This document shows positions 1-12,275 of a stretch of 60,258 nucleotides of DNA, in pieces. A program made the translations under genes and the position numbers. The DNA comes from Atopobiaceae bacterium (lineage in GTDB: Bacteria; Actinomycetota; Coriobacteriia; Coriobacteriales; Atopobiaceae). Numbering within the stretch: position 1 is the stretch's first letter; each line of letters begins with the position of its first letter. Below the pieces are notes generated by a model. It was not told the origin of the DNA, did no database searches, and worked only from the letters and a program-made list of their open reading frames with translations. The stretch covers positions 1 through 60,258 of the forward strand of contig JAFWKQ010000006.1 in the NCBI GenBank assembly GCA_017545665.1, in the 5' to 3' direction.

Positions 1-53
1 GGCGACTCACGCAGTGAGCGAGCGGAGCCGCGCGCGGGTCGGCGCGGGCATGT
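1..53. repeat. Half copy of the long-palindrome repeat family at the left edge
   Basis: The window opens inside a repeat: bases 1-31 match the family core (GGCGACTCACGCAGTGAG followed by GCGAGCGGAGCCGC). The left arm lies outside the window, so the palindrome cannot be tested. The same core is at 28537, 39411, 45612, 60216 and, inverted, near 43263. Confidence 0.75.
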
Positions 54-161
54 GGCATGAACCACCCACTCGTGCAGCCTTTCCTTCGCGTGAGCTTGTG
101 ATTTTGTCTCATGAGGGATACGCTAAAAGACTCACGTCAAAAACGTATGCAAGGTGGGAAC

Positions 162-3100
162 ATGCTTTCGCGAACGACGATAGAACGTCTCTGCAAGCCG
201 GTGGTACTGCATCGAGCGCAGCGTATGGTAGAGGATGGCGAGAGGATCTTTCGCAGGGCATGTCGCTTTGACGAGGGAGAAACGACTCTTCGCGCACGCG
301 TGGATTCAAGCTCGAGCTGGGACGAGGCGCACCATACCATGGTGGTGATTGACGAAGAGGCCGATGGCGTCACATATTATGAATGTGATTGCAGGCCCTC
401 GTATGCCACCGACAGCCCTTGCGATCACGTTGCGGCACTGCTCTTGGATTTTATGGAGAACCCTACTGGCTATGAGGGTTACGATGCCCGAGACCAGTTA
501 ATAACCTCACGTGGCGTGCTTCGCCTTATTGAAGCGTCGGAAGTAATGCCCTCACGAACGAACGAGGCGGCCACGGAACCAGGCCCTGCGACCGTACGCC
601 TTGAGGCTACCCTTTCCTATGAGGCGGGCTTTGATGTGCGATTTAAGATTGTGGGCTCTCGAGGTTCGTACGCCCTTAAGTCCATAAGCGAGTTTGTGGG
701 GCGCGTTGAGGATCGCGAGTTCTTTTCGTATGGCAAAAGCCTCGCGTTCGAGCACGCAGAACGAAGCTTTAGCCTCCAGGCACGAGGAGTCGTGGACTTC
801 TTGGTGCGTGCCATTCAAAACCGACGTGCGTTTATGCGAGAGAGAGTCGTTGCAAGAGGCGTGCGCAGTTCGTCGCCGGGTGTTCCTCAACGGGAGATGC
901 ACCTCTCGGCGCCAGAGCTCTGGGAGCTGCTGTTGCTCTACGAGGACGAGGGACTGCTGTTCGAGGACCGTTCCGCCTCGCCCGTAGGGGGGCAAACGGC
1001 GCATCGCATGAGCATCGTCCAGGCAGATCCGCAGATGAACGTGCGAATTGAGTCCGTTGAGGGTGGCTTTGAGCTTGGCAGTGGCGAAGAGAGGCGAATC
1101 GTCGCGGTTGGCCAGAGGGTGTTGGCATGGGATGCGGAGAAGCTCTATTGCTGTTCCGAGTTGTTTGCGCGCAATGCCGATCTGCTGTGCGCGCTCTTTA
1201 CGGATCCCTACGAGCGCGTGGCCGTGGCAGACGTCGACGTTCCCAAATTCTGTTCCTCGGTGCTGCGACGGTTGGATGCGTGTGCGAACGTTACGATTCC
1301 CGAGCGCCTTGAGCTCCTGCGCCCTCGCGAGTGCGAGCTGCGGTTCTATTTGGATTACGACGCACGTAAGTCGTTGGTTACCTGCGATGCGCGTGCCGCA
1401 TACGGGGACGACGAGGTGCCGTTGCTGGGGTCTGCTCAGGCGGCTGCCTCGGAAGGGGAGTCGCCTGGACTCGTACGCGATCTGCATGCGGAGGCAAGGG
1501 GTCGCGAGGTGTTGAGGCGCTATTTCGCAACGCGAGATGGCATGGCGTATGCGCAGGTTGCGGGAGAAGACCTTGGCGTAATCGTCTATGAGGGCGTCTC
1601 TGCGTTGCAGGAAATCGGGACGGTGTTTGCATACCCGGCCTTCGAACGGCTGCGCTGTACGGCTCGGCCTCGCGTGCGTGTGGGACTGAGCGTCCATTCG
1701 CGGCTTTTGGATCTGGAGATGAGCTTGGAGGAGTTGCCGCAGGAGGAGCTTGCCAGTCTGCTTGCAAGCTATAGGTCGGGACGCTCTTATCACCAACTCT
1801 CGGACGGGACCGTGCTCCGTATGGAGGACGCTGACTTGGAGCAGGCGGGGCTGGTGGCCGAGGAACTCGAGCTTTCGGCGAAGCAGATTGGAGAGCCGCA
1901 ACAGTTGCCGGCGTATCGTGCCCTCATGCTGGACTCTTTGATGGATGACGACCTGAAGGACGAGACGTTTCGTTCGTATCTCGATGGCTTGCGCTCGGTG
2001 GACATGGGTGCAATTGACCCGCCGGCGACGTTTGAAGACGTGCTGAGACCGTATCAGGTGGAAGGGTTTCGCTGGCTTAGCGGCTTGGCCATGTTGGGAT
2101 TGGGTGGCGTGCTAGCCGACGAAATGGGATTGGGCAAATCCGTGCAGCTCATCGCCTACCTCCTTGCGCATACGGCAGACATTCGAAAAACGGGCCCTGC
2201 GCTCATCGTGTGTCCCTCGTCGCTGGTCTATAACTGGGAGGCCGAGTGCGCCAAGTTTGCGCCTGAGCTGCGCGTGCGTGTTATTGCCGGGACGCCTCAA
2301 GAGCGCTCTGCGCTTAGGGACAAAACCGATGCGGACGTGCTGGTGACCTCATACGATTTGCTTCGGCGCGACGTGGAGGATTACGAGCGCCTCTCGTTGT
2401 GGTGTGCTGCGCTTGACGAGGCCCAATACATTAAGAATCCCGAAACGCTGTCGGCGCAGGCGGTCAAGCGACTCGTGGCCAAAAATAGGGTTGCCCTAAC
2501 GGGAACGCCTGTGGAGAATCGCCTTTCGGAACTGTGGAGCATCTTTGACTTCCTTATGCCTGGCCTTTTGGGAAGCTATGGTCACTTTAGGGAACGCTTT
2601 GAGCGTCCCATCGTAGAGGATCAGAGCGGTGAGGTTGCCCAGAGCCTTCGCGAGGCGCTGCGGCCCTTTATCCTGCGGCGTACCAAGCATGCCGTGGCAA
2701 CGGACCTTCCCGAGAAGATCGAGCAGTTGGTTCGCACGCATATGGGCTCTAGTCAGCGGAAGCTCTATGATGCCCAGGTTCAGGAAGTGCGCAACATGGT
2801 AACCGAGCAGGGCGAGTCGCTAGGCGGTGGCAAGTTCCAGGTGCTCGCACTTCTTACGCGCTTGCGCCAGATCTGTTGCGATCCCTCGCTTCTGTACGAG
2901 GAATACGATGAGGGCTCGTGTAAGACGGAGGCCATTCTTACGCTGGTTGACCGTGTGATGGACGCTAACGAGAAGATGCTGATCTTCTCTCAGTTTACGA
3001 GTTACCTCGACGTTCTTTCGGCCGAGCTGGACCGGCGTGAGATTGGCTACTACACAATCGTGGGAAGCACTCCGTCATCACGTCGCCTTGAGCTTGTGGA

Positions 3101-3431
3101 CGCATTCAACCACGACAACACCCACGTTTTTCTCATATCGCTCAAGGCGGGAGGTACCGGACTTAACCTCACGGGCGCGACTGTGGTTGTGCATGCGGAC
3201 CCATGGTGGAACGAAGCGGCGCAAAACCAAGCGACGGACCGTGCGCATCGGATTGGCCAAACGCGCGAGGTCACCGTATATAAGGTGATCGCCTCCCGAA
3301 CCATCGAGGAACGCATTGTGGAGCTGCAGCATACGAAGGCAGAGCTTGCCGACGCGGTTGTGCAGGGCGATGTGAGCAGCGTCTCGCTGGCCTCGCTTAC
3401 CCGTGAGGACCTGGAGGATCTTCTGCGATAG
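162..3431 (+). CDS. SWIM zinc-finger / SNF2-family DEAD-like helicase
   Basis: A 1089-residue Swi2/Snf2-type ATPase, a family that uses ATP to move along duplex DNA and remodel protein-DNA complexes. Residues about 73-95 hold a SWIM-type CxC...CxH cluster (ECDC, then CDHVAALL). The C-terminal half carries the helicase motifs: motif I DEMGLGKS near residue 652, motif II DEAQ near 752, motif III LTGTPVENR, and the helicase C domain with IFSQFTSYLDVL, SLKAGGTGLNL and ATDRAHRIGQ. The middle region is a bacterial SNF2-associated region. I chose ATG 162 because AAGGTGGG precedes it at 151; in-frame starts upstream lack a site. A partner or target cannot be inferred from the neighbours. Confidence 0.92.
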   Translation: MLSRTTIERLCKPVVLHRAQRMVEDGERIFRRACRFDEGETTLRARVDSSSSWDEAHHTMVVIDEEADGVTYYECDCRPSYATDSPCDHVAALLLDFMENPTGYEGYDARDQLITSRGVLRLIEASEVMPSRTNEAATEPGPATVRLEATLSYEAGFDVRFKIVGSRGSYALKSISEFVGRVEDREFFSYGKSLAFEHAERSFSLQARGVVDFLVRAIQNRRAFMRERVVARGVRSSSPGVPQREMHLSAPELWELLLLYEDEGLLFEDRSASPVGGQTAHRMSIVQADPQMNVRIESVEGGFELGSGEERRIVAVGQRVLAWDAEKLYCCSELFARNADLLCALFTDPYERVAVADVDVPKFCSSVLRRLDACANVTIPERLELLRPRECELRFYLDYDARKSLVTCDARAAYGDDEVPLLGSAQAAASEGESPGLVRDLHAEARGREVLRRYFATRDGMAYAQVAGEDLGVIVYEGVSALQEIGTVFAYPAFERLRCTARPRVRVGLSVHSRLLDLEMSLEELPQEELASLLASYRSGRSYHQLSDGTVLRMEDADLEQAGLVAEELELSAKQIGEPQQLPAYRALMLDSLMDDDLKDETFRSYLDGLRSVDMGAIDPPATFEDVLRPYQVEGFRWLSGLAMLGLGGVLADEMGLGKSVQLIAYLLAHTADIRKTGPALIVCPSSLVYNWEAECAKFAPELRVRVIAGTPQERSALRDKTDADVLVTSYDLLRRDVEDYERLSLWCAALDEAQYIKNPETLSAQAVKRLVAKNRVALTGTPVENRLSELWSIFDFLMPGLLGSYGHFRERFERPIVEDQSGEVAQSLREALRPFILRRTKHAVATDLPEKIEQLVRTHMGSSQRKLYDAQVQEVRNMVTEQGESLGGGKFQVLALLTRLRQICCDPSLLYEEYDEGSCKTEAILTLVDRVMDANEKMLIFSQFTSYLDVLSAELDRREIGYYTIVGSTPSSRRLELVDAFNHDNTHVFLISLKAGGTGLNLTGATVVVHADPWWNEAAQNQATDRAHRIGQTREVTVYKVIASRTIEERIVELQHTKAELADAVVQGDVSSVSLASLTREDLEDLLR

Positions 3432-3433
3432 TT

Positions 3434-3463
3434 GGGTACAAAGGGGACTGTCCCCTTTGTCCC
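3434..3463. repeat. Palindrome ACAAAGGGGA-CTG-TCCCCTTTGT
   Basis: A near-perfect inverted repeat starting two bases after the helicase stop. It is flanked by GGG/CCC and followed by CTTTTCCTTTT, so it could act as a terminator. Its GGGGACTGTCCCC centre is of the type found dispersed in many genomes and linked elsewhere to REP-associated tyrosine transposases (family knowledge; no transposase is seen here). Confidence 0.7.
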
Positions 3464-3589
3464 GCTTTTCCTTTTGCACCCATTGCGTGGCCCATAGTCG
3501 TTACCTTGTTGTGGTTTTTGCCAGAGGTGAATGGGTGGGTGGCCAATGTGGGTATACTCATATCCACTTGTGAATTTGGGGAGGTCCCT

Positions 3590-4000
3590 ATGGAAAAGAA
3601 GGGCTTTGATCAGAAGCTTGCATCGTGGCTCCGCGGCCGAAACGGGACGGACGAACTGTCAACCTGCGTCATTGTGGTCGCGTTCATTCTTGTTGTTGTG
3701 AACATCTTCGTTCGCTCGCTTGTGCTAACCATAATTTCCGGCGTGCTCATAGTCTATGCGCTGTTTCGTATGACATCCAAAAACCTCGAGGCACGCGAAA
3801 ACGAGAACGGCGTTTTTACGGAGTTCATTGGACCCGTGCGTCCTTGGCTTCGCAATCCTGCTCAGGCCATGGGCGAGGCTCGAGCCTACAAACACCTCAA
3901 ATGCCCTGAGTGTGGGCAGCGCGTACGCGTTCCCAGGGGCAAGGGGAAGATTCGCGTTCGCTGTCCGCAATGCAACATGAAGTTTGACGCGCGCTCTTAG
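3590..4000 (+). CDS. Small membrane protein with C-terminal zinc ribbon
   Basis: A 136-residue protein of unknown function. Two hydrophobic segments at about residues 25-42 and 43-60 would form a membrane hairpin. The C-terminus carries two CPxC knuckles (CPECG near residue 105 and CPQCN near 127), a compact zinc ribbon that should bind one Zn. ATG 3590 is preceded by GGGGAGG; the frame is open further upstream without a good site. TATACT at 3553 is a plausible -10. It ends 12 bp before coaE, so co-transcription is likely. A second zinc-ribbon membrane protein, with the ribbon at the other end, lies at 10947. Confidence 0.75.
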   Translation: MEKKGFDQKLASWLRGRNGTDELSTCVIVVAFILVVVNIFVRSLVLTIISGVLIVYALFRMTSKNLEARENENGVFTEFIGPVRPWLRNPAQAMGEARAYKHLKCPECGQRVRVPRGKGKIRVRCPQCNMKFDARS

Positions 4001-4012
4001 GATGGGTGCGGA

Positions 4013-4630
4013 ATGTACGTTGTTTTTCTTGCGGGGGGAATAGCCTCGGGTAAGTCCACGGTTGCGCGGGAGCTGCGCGATCGTGGTGCCTGCTGTGTGG
4101 ATCTTGACGCTTTGTCGCGCGAGGCCACGGCGCCAGGCTCGGATGCCCTTGCTCGGATTGCGCGCGAGTTTGGCGCGGATGTGTTGGATGATAAGGGGAC
4201 TTTGCGTCGCAGCGTGCTGGCGCAGCGAGCCTTTTGCTCAAAGGAGCGAACCCAAGAGCTGGAGAGGATCGTCCATCCGCACATTCGCGCGTTGCTGCGC
4301 GCGTGGCTGGAGGGCAATCGAGAGCAAGACATTTGCGTTGTGGAAATACCCCTGCTCGATCGCGTGGAGGATCTTGTGCCCATGGCGGACGAGGTCTTGT
4401 GCGTGACGTGTCCCGTGGAGGTGCGCCGCGAGCGTGCCATAGGTCGAGGTATGGATGGTGCAGACTTTGACGCGCGCGCAAGCAAGCAGGCAAGCGATGC
4501 CTACTTGGACGAGTACGGTACGTCATTCATACGAAATGTGGGGACAAGGGCCGAGCTCCAACATGAAATTAATCAGTGGTGGGAGGGCGCGCTCAGACGA
4601 GCGGCTGTTACCAGCGCTTCGGTAAGCTAA
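4013..4630 (+). CDS. coaE: Dephospho-CoA kinase
   Basis: Phosphorylates the 3'-hydroxyl of dephospho-CoA, the last step of coenzyme A synthesis in the cytosol. The 205-residue length is normal. The P-loop GGIASGKST is at residues 8-16, followed by the family's DLDALSRE segment, the IVHPHIRALL helix and VVEIPLLD. A start inside the spacer just after the zinc-ribbon gene fits an operon. The gene is followed after 13 bp by the lytic transglycosylase. Confidence 0.93.
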   Translation: MYVVFLAGGIASGKSTVARELRDRGACCVDLDALSREATAPGSDALARIAREFGADVLDDKGTLRRSVLAQRAFCSKERTQELERIVHPHIRALLRAWLEGNREQDICVVEIPLLDRVEDLVPMADEVLCVTCPVEVRRERAIGRGMDGADFDARASKQASDAYLDEYGTSFIRNVGTRAELQHEINQWWEGALRRAAVTSASVS

Positions 4631-4643
4631 TGCGAGGTAGTAT

Positions 4644-5243
4644 ATGAACATAAGGAACGCACGCTTCTTCAGGTGGTATAGAACTTTGCCCATCGTGCTC
4701 ATGGGGCTCATGCTGGCGCTTTCGTTGGGCGTGGACTATCTTCCTTCAACCATGGTGCGCAGCCTCTTCTTTCCCGTGAGCTATGGCGAGCGCATAGATG
4801 ACGCAGCCAAACGCTACGGTGTGGATGAGCACCTTGTTGCTGCGGTAATTCGCTGTGAGTCCGGATGGAACGACACGGCGCAGAGCCGTGCGGGCGCCGT
4901 GGGGCTCATGCAGCTGATGCCAGACACGGCGCGCAATATCTCCGACATGGGTATGGTGGACACGAACAAGTACAATCCGTCGAACCTTACCGATCCTGCC
5001 ACCAACATTGAGTACGGCACGGCATGGCTCAGCTACCTCCAGTCCGAGCTGTCAACAACCGATGAGGTCATAGCGGCATATAACGCAGGATTGGGCACGG
5101 TGCGCAACTGGCTTGCGGAGCCGGGCTCTACGGGAATTCCGGATGCCATTACGTATCCCGAAACGACGCATTACGTTAAGCGCGTAAACGAGGCGCTGCG
5201 ACAGTACTCAAAATACTATCCCGATGGAATGAACGTGAGCTAG
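4644..5243 (+). CDS. Membrane-anchored lytic transglycosylase (SLT domain)
   Basis: A 199-residue cell-wall enzyme predicted to cleave the MurNAc-GlcNAc bond of peptidoglycan with formation of 1,6-anhydro-MurNAc. An N-terminal hydrophobic segment (about residues 14-34) should act as signal anchor or signal peptide. The SLT fold follows, with the catalytic Glu in RCESGW near residue 72, AVGLMQLMP, and the AAYNAGLGTV motif. GAGG at 4634 sets the ATG start. It is of the compact MltE/Slt70-like single-domain type and lies between coaE and uvrB, probably in one transcript. Confidence 0.9.
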   Translation: MNIRNARFFRWYRTLPIVLMGLMLALSLGVDYLPSTMVRSLFFPVSYGERIDDAAKRYGVDEHLVAAVIRCESGWNDTAQSRAGAVGLMQLMPDTARNISDMGMVDTNKYNPSNLTDPATNIEYGTAWLSYLQSELSTTDEVIAAYNAGLGTVRNWLAEPGSTGIPDAITYPETTHYVKRVNEALRQYSKYYPDGMNVS

Positions 5244-5294
5244 GCGAACACGCCTTTCTCGCAGGGCAAATCGTGTGGCTTGGAGTTAAGACCT

Positions 5295-7481
5295 ATGGAA
5301 CAGACGCGCGAAAGGGTGGGTGCCGAACTCAAGCGATTTGGCATCGAGCACGGAGACGAGAAGCTCGAGGTTGTGGCACCCTACGAACCCAGCGGGGACC
5401 AGCCGCAGGCCATACAAAAGCTTGCCCAGGGCGTACGCGACGGCTTGCGGTATCAGTCTCTTATGGGGGTAACGGGATCGGGCAAGACCTTTACCATGGC
5501 AAAGACCATAGAGGCAGTTGGTAGACCCACGCTCATTATGGAGCCAAACAAGACGCTTGCGGCTCAGGTTGCGAGCGAGATGAAGGAGCTGTTCCCAAAC
5601 AACTGCGTCGTCTACTTCGTGAGCTATTACGACTACTACCAGCCCGAGGCCTATGTTCCGCAAACGGATACCTACATTGAGAAGGACGCCTCCATCAATG
5701 AGGAGGTGGAGAAGCTTCGCCATCAGGCCACCTCGAGCCTGCTTAGCCGACGCGACGTAATCGTAGTGGCCTCGGTGAGCTGCATCTATGGCATCGGCAG
5801 CCCGCAGGACTATGCGGGGCTCGCGCCCAACGTGAGCAAGGACGTGCCCCTTGAGCGCGACGACCTTATCCACGAGCTCATAGACATCCAATACGATCGC
5901 AACGACGTGGACCTGCAGAGGGGTATGTTTCGCGTGAGGGGAGACGTGGTGGACGTCTTCCCACCATACGCCGAGAATCCCTTGCGCATTGGCTTCTTCG
6001 GGGATGAGGTTGAGCTGATCGCCGAGATTAGCTCGGTGACCGGCGAGGTACTGCGTGAGTATGACGCCATTCCCATTTGGCCTGCCTCTCACTACGTGAC
6101 GGAGCGTCCCAAGATCGATCACGCGCTCAGCACCATCCGGGCCGAGCTGGAGGCGCGCAAGGCAGAGCTCGTAAACGCCGACCGCGTGCTCGAGGCACAG
6201 CGCATCGCGCAGCGGACGGCCTTCGACTTGGAGATGCTGGAGAACATGGGATTTTGCTCGGGCATCGAAAACTACTCGCGGCACCTGGACGGTCGCAAGC
6301 CGGGGGAGCCGCCGTATACGCTCATAGACTATTTCCCCTCGGACATGCTCTGCATCATAGACGAGAGCCACGTTACGGTGCCTCAGATTCGCGGCATGCA
6401 CGAAGGGGACCGTTCGCGCAAGGTTACGCTTGTGGACCACGGTTTTCGCCTGCCATCGGCTTTGGACAATCGTCCGCTGCGCTTTGACGAGTTCGAGAGT
6501 CGCGTACCGCAGTTCATATATGTGAGCGCCACCCCAGGCGACTACGAGGAGCGCGTCACGCAAAACGAGGTGGAGCAGATAATCCGTCCGACGGGCCTGC
6601 TCGACCCCAAGATCGACGTGCGGCCGGTACGTGGGCAAATTGACGACCTGATCGCCGAGATAAAGGATCGAACGGCCAAAAAGGAGCGCGTTCTGGTGAC
6701 GACGCTTACCAAGCGCATGGCCGAAGACCTTACCGACCACCTGCTCGATGAAGGTGTACGCGTGAACTACATGCACTCCGACACGGCTACGCTCGAGCGC
6801 GTGGACATAATCCGCGAGCTGCGAGAGGGCAAGATCGACGTGCTGGTGGGCATAAACCTGCTTCGCGAAGGTCTTGACATACCCGAGGTTTCGCTCGTGG
6901 CCATACTGGACGCCGACAAAGAGGGCTTCCTGCGCAACAGGCGTTCGCTCATCCAGACCATGGGACGTGCCGCCCGAAACGTGAGTGGCGAGGTAATCAT
7001 GTATGCAGACGAGATCACCGATTCCATGCGCGAGGCCATAGGCGAGACGCGCAGGCGCCGAGCCATCCAGGAACGGTACAACGAGGAGAACGGCATCGAG
7101 CCGCGTACCGTTCGCAAGGCCATAAGCGACATATCGAGCTTTATCCAAGAGGCCACAAGCACCTTGGAGGGCAAGGACCGCGAGGGCACTCACGGCGAGT
7201 TCGTGACGCCGTCAACGGCTGAGAAGGTGGCTGCCGAGCTGGCCTCGCTGCCACGCGATGAGGTGCTGCACATCATCGCGGAGTTGGAGGAAGAGATGGC
7301 CGCCGCAGCGCAAACCATGGACTTCGAACGTGCGGCTAAGGCGCGTGACCAGCTCGTCGAGCTCAAGGGGCTTGTGGAGGGCAAGTCGTCGGAGGACGTG
7401 ATGGCCAGCCTCAAGAAAAACGCGCGCAAGGGGAGCGACTACGCACGTCGCCGCCCCTATCGCAAACGGAAGAAGTACTAG
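5295..7481 (+). CDS. uvrB: Excinuclease ABC subunit B
   Basis: The DNA-damage verification subunit of nucleotide excision repair, acting with UvrA and UvrC, which are both elsewhere in this window. 728 residues, slightly longer than the usual 660-700. Seen: P-loop GVTGSGKT near residue 56, the beta-hairpin region [21 protein letters not shown], the helicase VI region QTMGRAARN, and a C-terminal UVR motif ([13 protein letters not shown]). ATG 5295 follows GGAG at 5281; an in-frame TTG at 5280 is less likely. No clear LexA box was seen upstream. Confidence 0.96.
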   Translation: MEQTRERVGAELKRFGIEHGDEKLEVVAPYEPSGDQPQAIQKLAQGVRDGLRYQSLMGVTGSGKTFTMAKTIEAVGRPTLIMEPNKTLAAQVASEMKELFPNNCVVYFVSYYDYYQPEAYVPQTDTYIEKDASINEEVEKLRHQATSSLLSRRDVIVVASVSCIYGIGSPQDYAGLAPNVSKDVPLERDDLIHELIDIQYDRNDVDLQRGMFRVRGDVVDVFPPYAENPLRIGFFGDEVELIAEISSVTGEVLREYDAIPIWPASHYVTERPKIDHALSTIRAELEARKAELVNADRVLEAQRIAQRTAFDLEMLENMGFCSGIENYSRHLDGRKPGEPPYTLIDYFPSDMLCIIDESHVTVPQIRGMHEGDRSRKVTLVDHGFRLPSALDNRPLRFDEFESRVPQFIYVSATPGDYEERVTQNEVEQIIRPTGLLDPKIDVRPVRGQIDDLIAEIKDRTAKKERVLVTTLTKRMAEDLTDHLLDEGVRVNYMHSDTATLERVDIIRELREGKIDVLVGINLLREGLDIPEVSLVAILDADKEGFLRNRRSLIQTMGRAARNVSGEVIMYADEITDSMREAIGETRRRRAIQERYNEENGIEPRTVRKAISDISSFIQEATSTLEGKDREGTHGEFVTPSTAEKVAAELASLPRDEVLHIIAELEEEMAAAAQTMDFERAAKARDQLVELKGLVEGKSSEDVMASLKKNARKGSDYARRRPYRKRKKY

Positions 7482-7497
7482 CATGTTAGGATGCGGT

Positions 7498-7652
7498 TCG
7501 GGCGATCCCGCCCCAAAGGAAGCGTCGAGCCCGCGAGGCGGTGCTGGAAAGCAAGCCGCGCGAGTTTTCGCGCGAAGCGAGAACTGTTCGAGCTCGGCGC
7601 TTTCCACGCCGCCGGAAGGGCTCGGCGCCTCCTTTGGGGCGGGATCGCCCGA
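7498..7652. repeat. 155-bp imperfect palindrome between uvrB and the DUF2974 gene
   Basis: The outer 23 bp of the left arm (from 7498, TCGGGCGATCCCGCCCC...) are matched exactly by the reverse complement at 7630-7652. The arms continue with a few mismatches to about 7552 and 7599, and a small inner hairpin (AGTTTTCGC/GCGAGAACT) lies at the tip. It starts 17 bp after the uvrB stop. It resembles the other long palindromes in position and shape but does not contain their core sequence. Confidence 0.85.
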
Positions 7653-7687
7653 CCCCACAAGCGGAACCAGTGGCTGAGGAGGCAGTT

Positions 7688-10379
<2,692 letters not shown>

Positions 10380-10445
10380 GCTTTTGCCTGTGGTGGTCCA
10401 GTCGGTATGGCTGGCGAGCCGGACTGCGCCATAGAATCTTGCCAG

Positions 10446-10480
10446 GACGTCGGGATTGCTGCTTCCGGCGTCTTTTTCTT
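10446..10480 (+). terminator. Intrinsic terminator after the GH1 gene
   Basis: An 8-bp stem GACGTCGG / CCGGCGTC (one G-U pair), 11-base loop, then TTTTTCTT. It lies 67 bp after the stop. Confidence 0.75.
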
Positions 10481-10543
10481 CCGCGATAAGGGGGTATGAC
10501 AAGGCGACAGGTCTCCTCTCGGCTCTTTTGGGTGGGCGTGTTG

Positions 10544-10770
10544 GTACACGAACCGCCAAGATTTGGCATGAGTCTCACAAAACCCCAGTTGGCGAGCAAT
10601 TGGCCGAGCGTTTTTGGCGGTTCGTGTACGATTGGTTCTTTTGGAATGTACACGAGCCGCCAGATTTTTCGTAAATATGTCGCAAAATACCAGTTGATCG
10701 CGAAGAAGGTCAATTAATTTGGCGGCTCGTGTACACCTTCGTTTTTTGCGCTGGAACACGAGCCGCCAAA
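10544..10770. repeat. Array of five alternating GTACACGAGCCGCCA repeats
   Basis: The gap 10380-10946 (567 bp) holds no gene that I can support. It contains five copies of a 15-17 bp element in alternating orientation: 10544-10559 (+), 10614-10629 (-), 10648-10662 (+), 10718-10734 (-) and 10755-10770 (+). Like-oriented copies are about 104-106 bp apart, and the DNA inside the two large loops is also related (AAAACCCCAGTTG versus AAAATACCAGTTG), so the array looks like a diverged tandem duplication of a hairpin unit. Confidence 0.85.
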
Positions 10771-10797
10771 CAGGGAGCAAAGCCAACAAGCCAACAT

Positions 10798-10829
10798 GGT
10801 GACAGCTCACTTGTCAGCTTTTCGCAGAC
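10798..10829 (+). repeat. Single copy of the CACTTGTCAGCTTTT repeat
   Basis: GTGACAGCTCACTTGTCAGC followed by TTTTCGC matches the elements at 12206-12275 and 47649-47790. It is an isolated and partly degraded copy. Confidence 0.6.
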
Positions 10830-10946
10830 GCTTTGGTCGCATCGAACGCTAGAATAGCTAGGTGAAAGTAAGGGGATTTATAAAAAAGAACGCCCTTTTT
10901 AGACGAGCATTTGGCTGATTCGGCACCACGGCGTTTGGAGGAGAGC

Positions 10947-12182
10947 ATGCCCTATTGTTCGAAGTGCGGTAACCATTTGCCCGAAGACGCTCGGTATTGC
11001 GATGCGTGTGGCTCGCGCATAGGCGCGGATGACGAGGTCGCGACGACCAAGCCCACTTCGTCCCTAACGCCTGCGCGCATTGCGATTGCCGCAGCAGTCG
11101 TGCTGGTGCTATGCCTCATCGTTGCGCTTGTCGCGCGGAGTTGCGGCAGTTCGACGTCCTCGGTCCAATCCACAACGACGTCAGACCATGCCGCAGAAAC
11201 CTCGACATCGGGCAAGGACTCAAAGTCCTCTGGTGACGGGTCGGCCGATGCGGCGGCGGACAAGAGCACTGCCGCCAAATCCACCACGCTTGAGGGCGAC
11301 AGCTGGTCTCTTGCTCTGCCTACGTACTGGACAGACAAGGTTACGGTAAAAAAGGAGTCGTCAGAGAGCGGTACATCCTACTCCGTGTACCCCATTGGCC
11401 AGGAGAAGTATCCTGTCGTGTCGGTGATGGTCACCGACAACTCACTTGAAGAGAAGAGCACCTCCGACACCGTGAAGCTCAGGGATGGTATGTCCGCAAA
11501 GATCGTCATTCCCAGCGGAATATCGTACCGATTCAGCGTGCCGCTTGGTGACGGCAAGTTCGTAGCGGTGCAAACGCCCCAGGCCTATGCGGAGGTTTCG
11601 TCAAATCGTTGGAAGGGTTTGTCGCAGGAGCAGGTGCATCAGATGGGCGACCTTCAGTCACAGGGGAAGGCGCAATACTCCGATGACCCAAATGATGCGT
11701 CCATACCCATCGGATGCCTGCGTGAGCTTGCCTCGACGCTTACAGTTGAGCCAAGGGATGGTAGAACATCGGATTCGTCCAGCGCCAAGGCATCCGACGC
11801 GCAGGCGACCAATGGCAACGCAAACTCGAGCTCTTCGACCAAGCCTGCCTCGCCCGAGCAGGATGCCATCAACCTCATCCAAGGATGGTGGTCAAGCGCG
11901 GGCGGCATAATGAGCGGCATGACGAGCACATCAGTTTGCATTGAGGGAAACACGATTACGGGCTATTCATATGCCGATTTGCAGGGGAGCGATACGATTG
12001 ATTCCAGCCGTGTCGAGCGCGCGCACCTTCTCGATAAGGACGGGTGGTACTTCCACGACCTCAATCGCTTCCTGCCCGACGACGAGCAGGACACGCTGAT
12101 GTATGTCAATGCGGACGGCTCTGGGTATAGTGGAACATCTTCATGGGGTAGGTTGCAAGACAAGCCGTCGTACCTTCCGTAG
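10947..12182 (+). CDS. Zinc-ribbon membrane protein with Ser/Thr-rich linker and C-terminal extracellular region
   Basis: A 411-residue protein of unknown function. The N-terminus is a zinc ribbon with two CxxC pairs (CSKCG at residue 4 and CDACG at about 22). One transmembrane segment follows at about residues 47-67. After it come an Ser/Thr/Ala-rich low-complexity linker, a folded-looking domain (about 115-270), a second Ser-rich linker and a last domain of about 85 residues. The order places the ribbon in the cytosol and the rest outside. ATG 10947 has GGAGGAG upstream. It may sense or modulate envelope state, but nothing here shows that. Confidence 0.7.
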   Translation: MPYCSKCGNHLPEDARYCDACGSRIGADDEVATTKPTSSLTPARIAIAAAVVLVLCLIVALVARSCGSSTSSVQSTTTSDHAAETSTSGKDSKSSGDGSADAAADKSTAAKSTTLEGDSWSLALPTYWTDKVTVKKESSESGTSYSVYPIGQEKYPVVSVMVTDNSLEEKSTSDTVKLRDGMSAKIVIPSGISYRFSVPLGDGKFVAVQTPQAYAEVSSNRWKGLSQEQVHQMGDLQSQGKAQYSDDPNDASIPIGCLRELASTLTVEPRDGRTSDSSSAKASDAQATNGNANSSSSTKPASPEQDAINLIQGWWSSAGGIMSGMTSTSVCIEGNTITGYSYADLQGSDTIDSSRVERAHLLDKDGWYFHDLNRFLPDDEQDTLMYVNADGSGYSGTSSWGRLQDKPSYLP

Positions 12183-12205
12183 GCAATGAAAAAGATGCCG
12201 GGAGA

Positions 12206-12275
12206 TAGGTCACTTGTCAGCTTTTCGCCATTCGTGACAAGGGGACAGGTCACTTGTCAGCTTTTCGCCATTCGT
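12206..12275. repeat. Two copies of the GGTCACTTGTCAGCTTTTCGCC repeat
   Basis: A tandem pair about 43 bp apart, each reading GGTCACTTGTCAGC then TTTTCGCCATTCGTG; the second copy is preceded by TGACAAGGGGACA. The second copy overlaps the 3' end of the minus-strand acetyltransferase gene, and its TGACAAGTGA (minus strand) provides that gene's stop codon. Confidence 0.8.

Noticed and set aside
5286..7193. A 635-codon open frame on the minus strand across uvrB
   Set aside because: uvrB is unmistakable on the plus strand; the reverse frame is a codon-bias shadow with no recognisable motif or ribosome-binding site.
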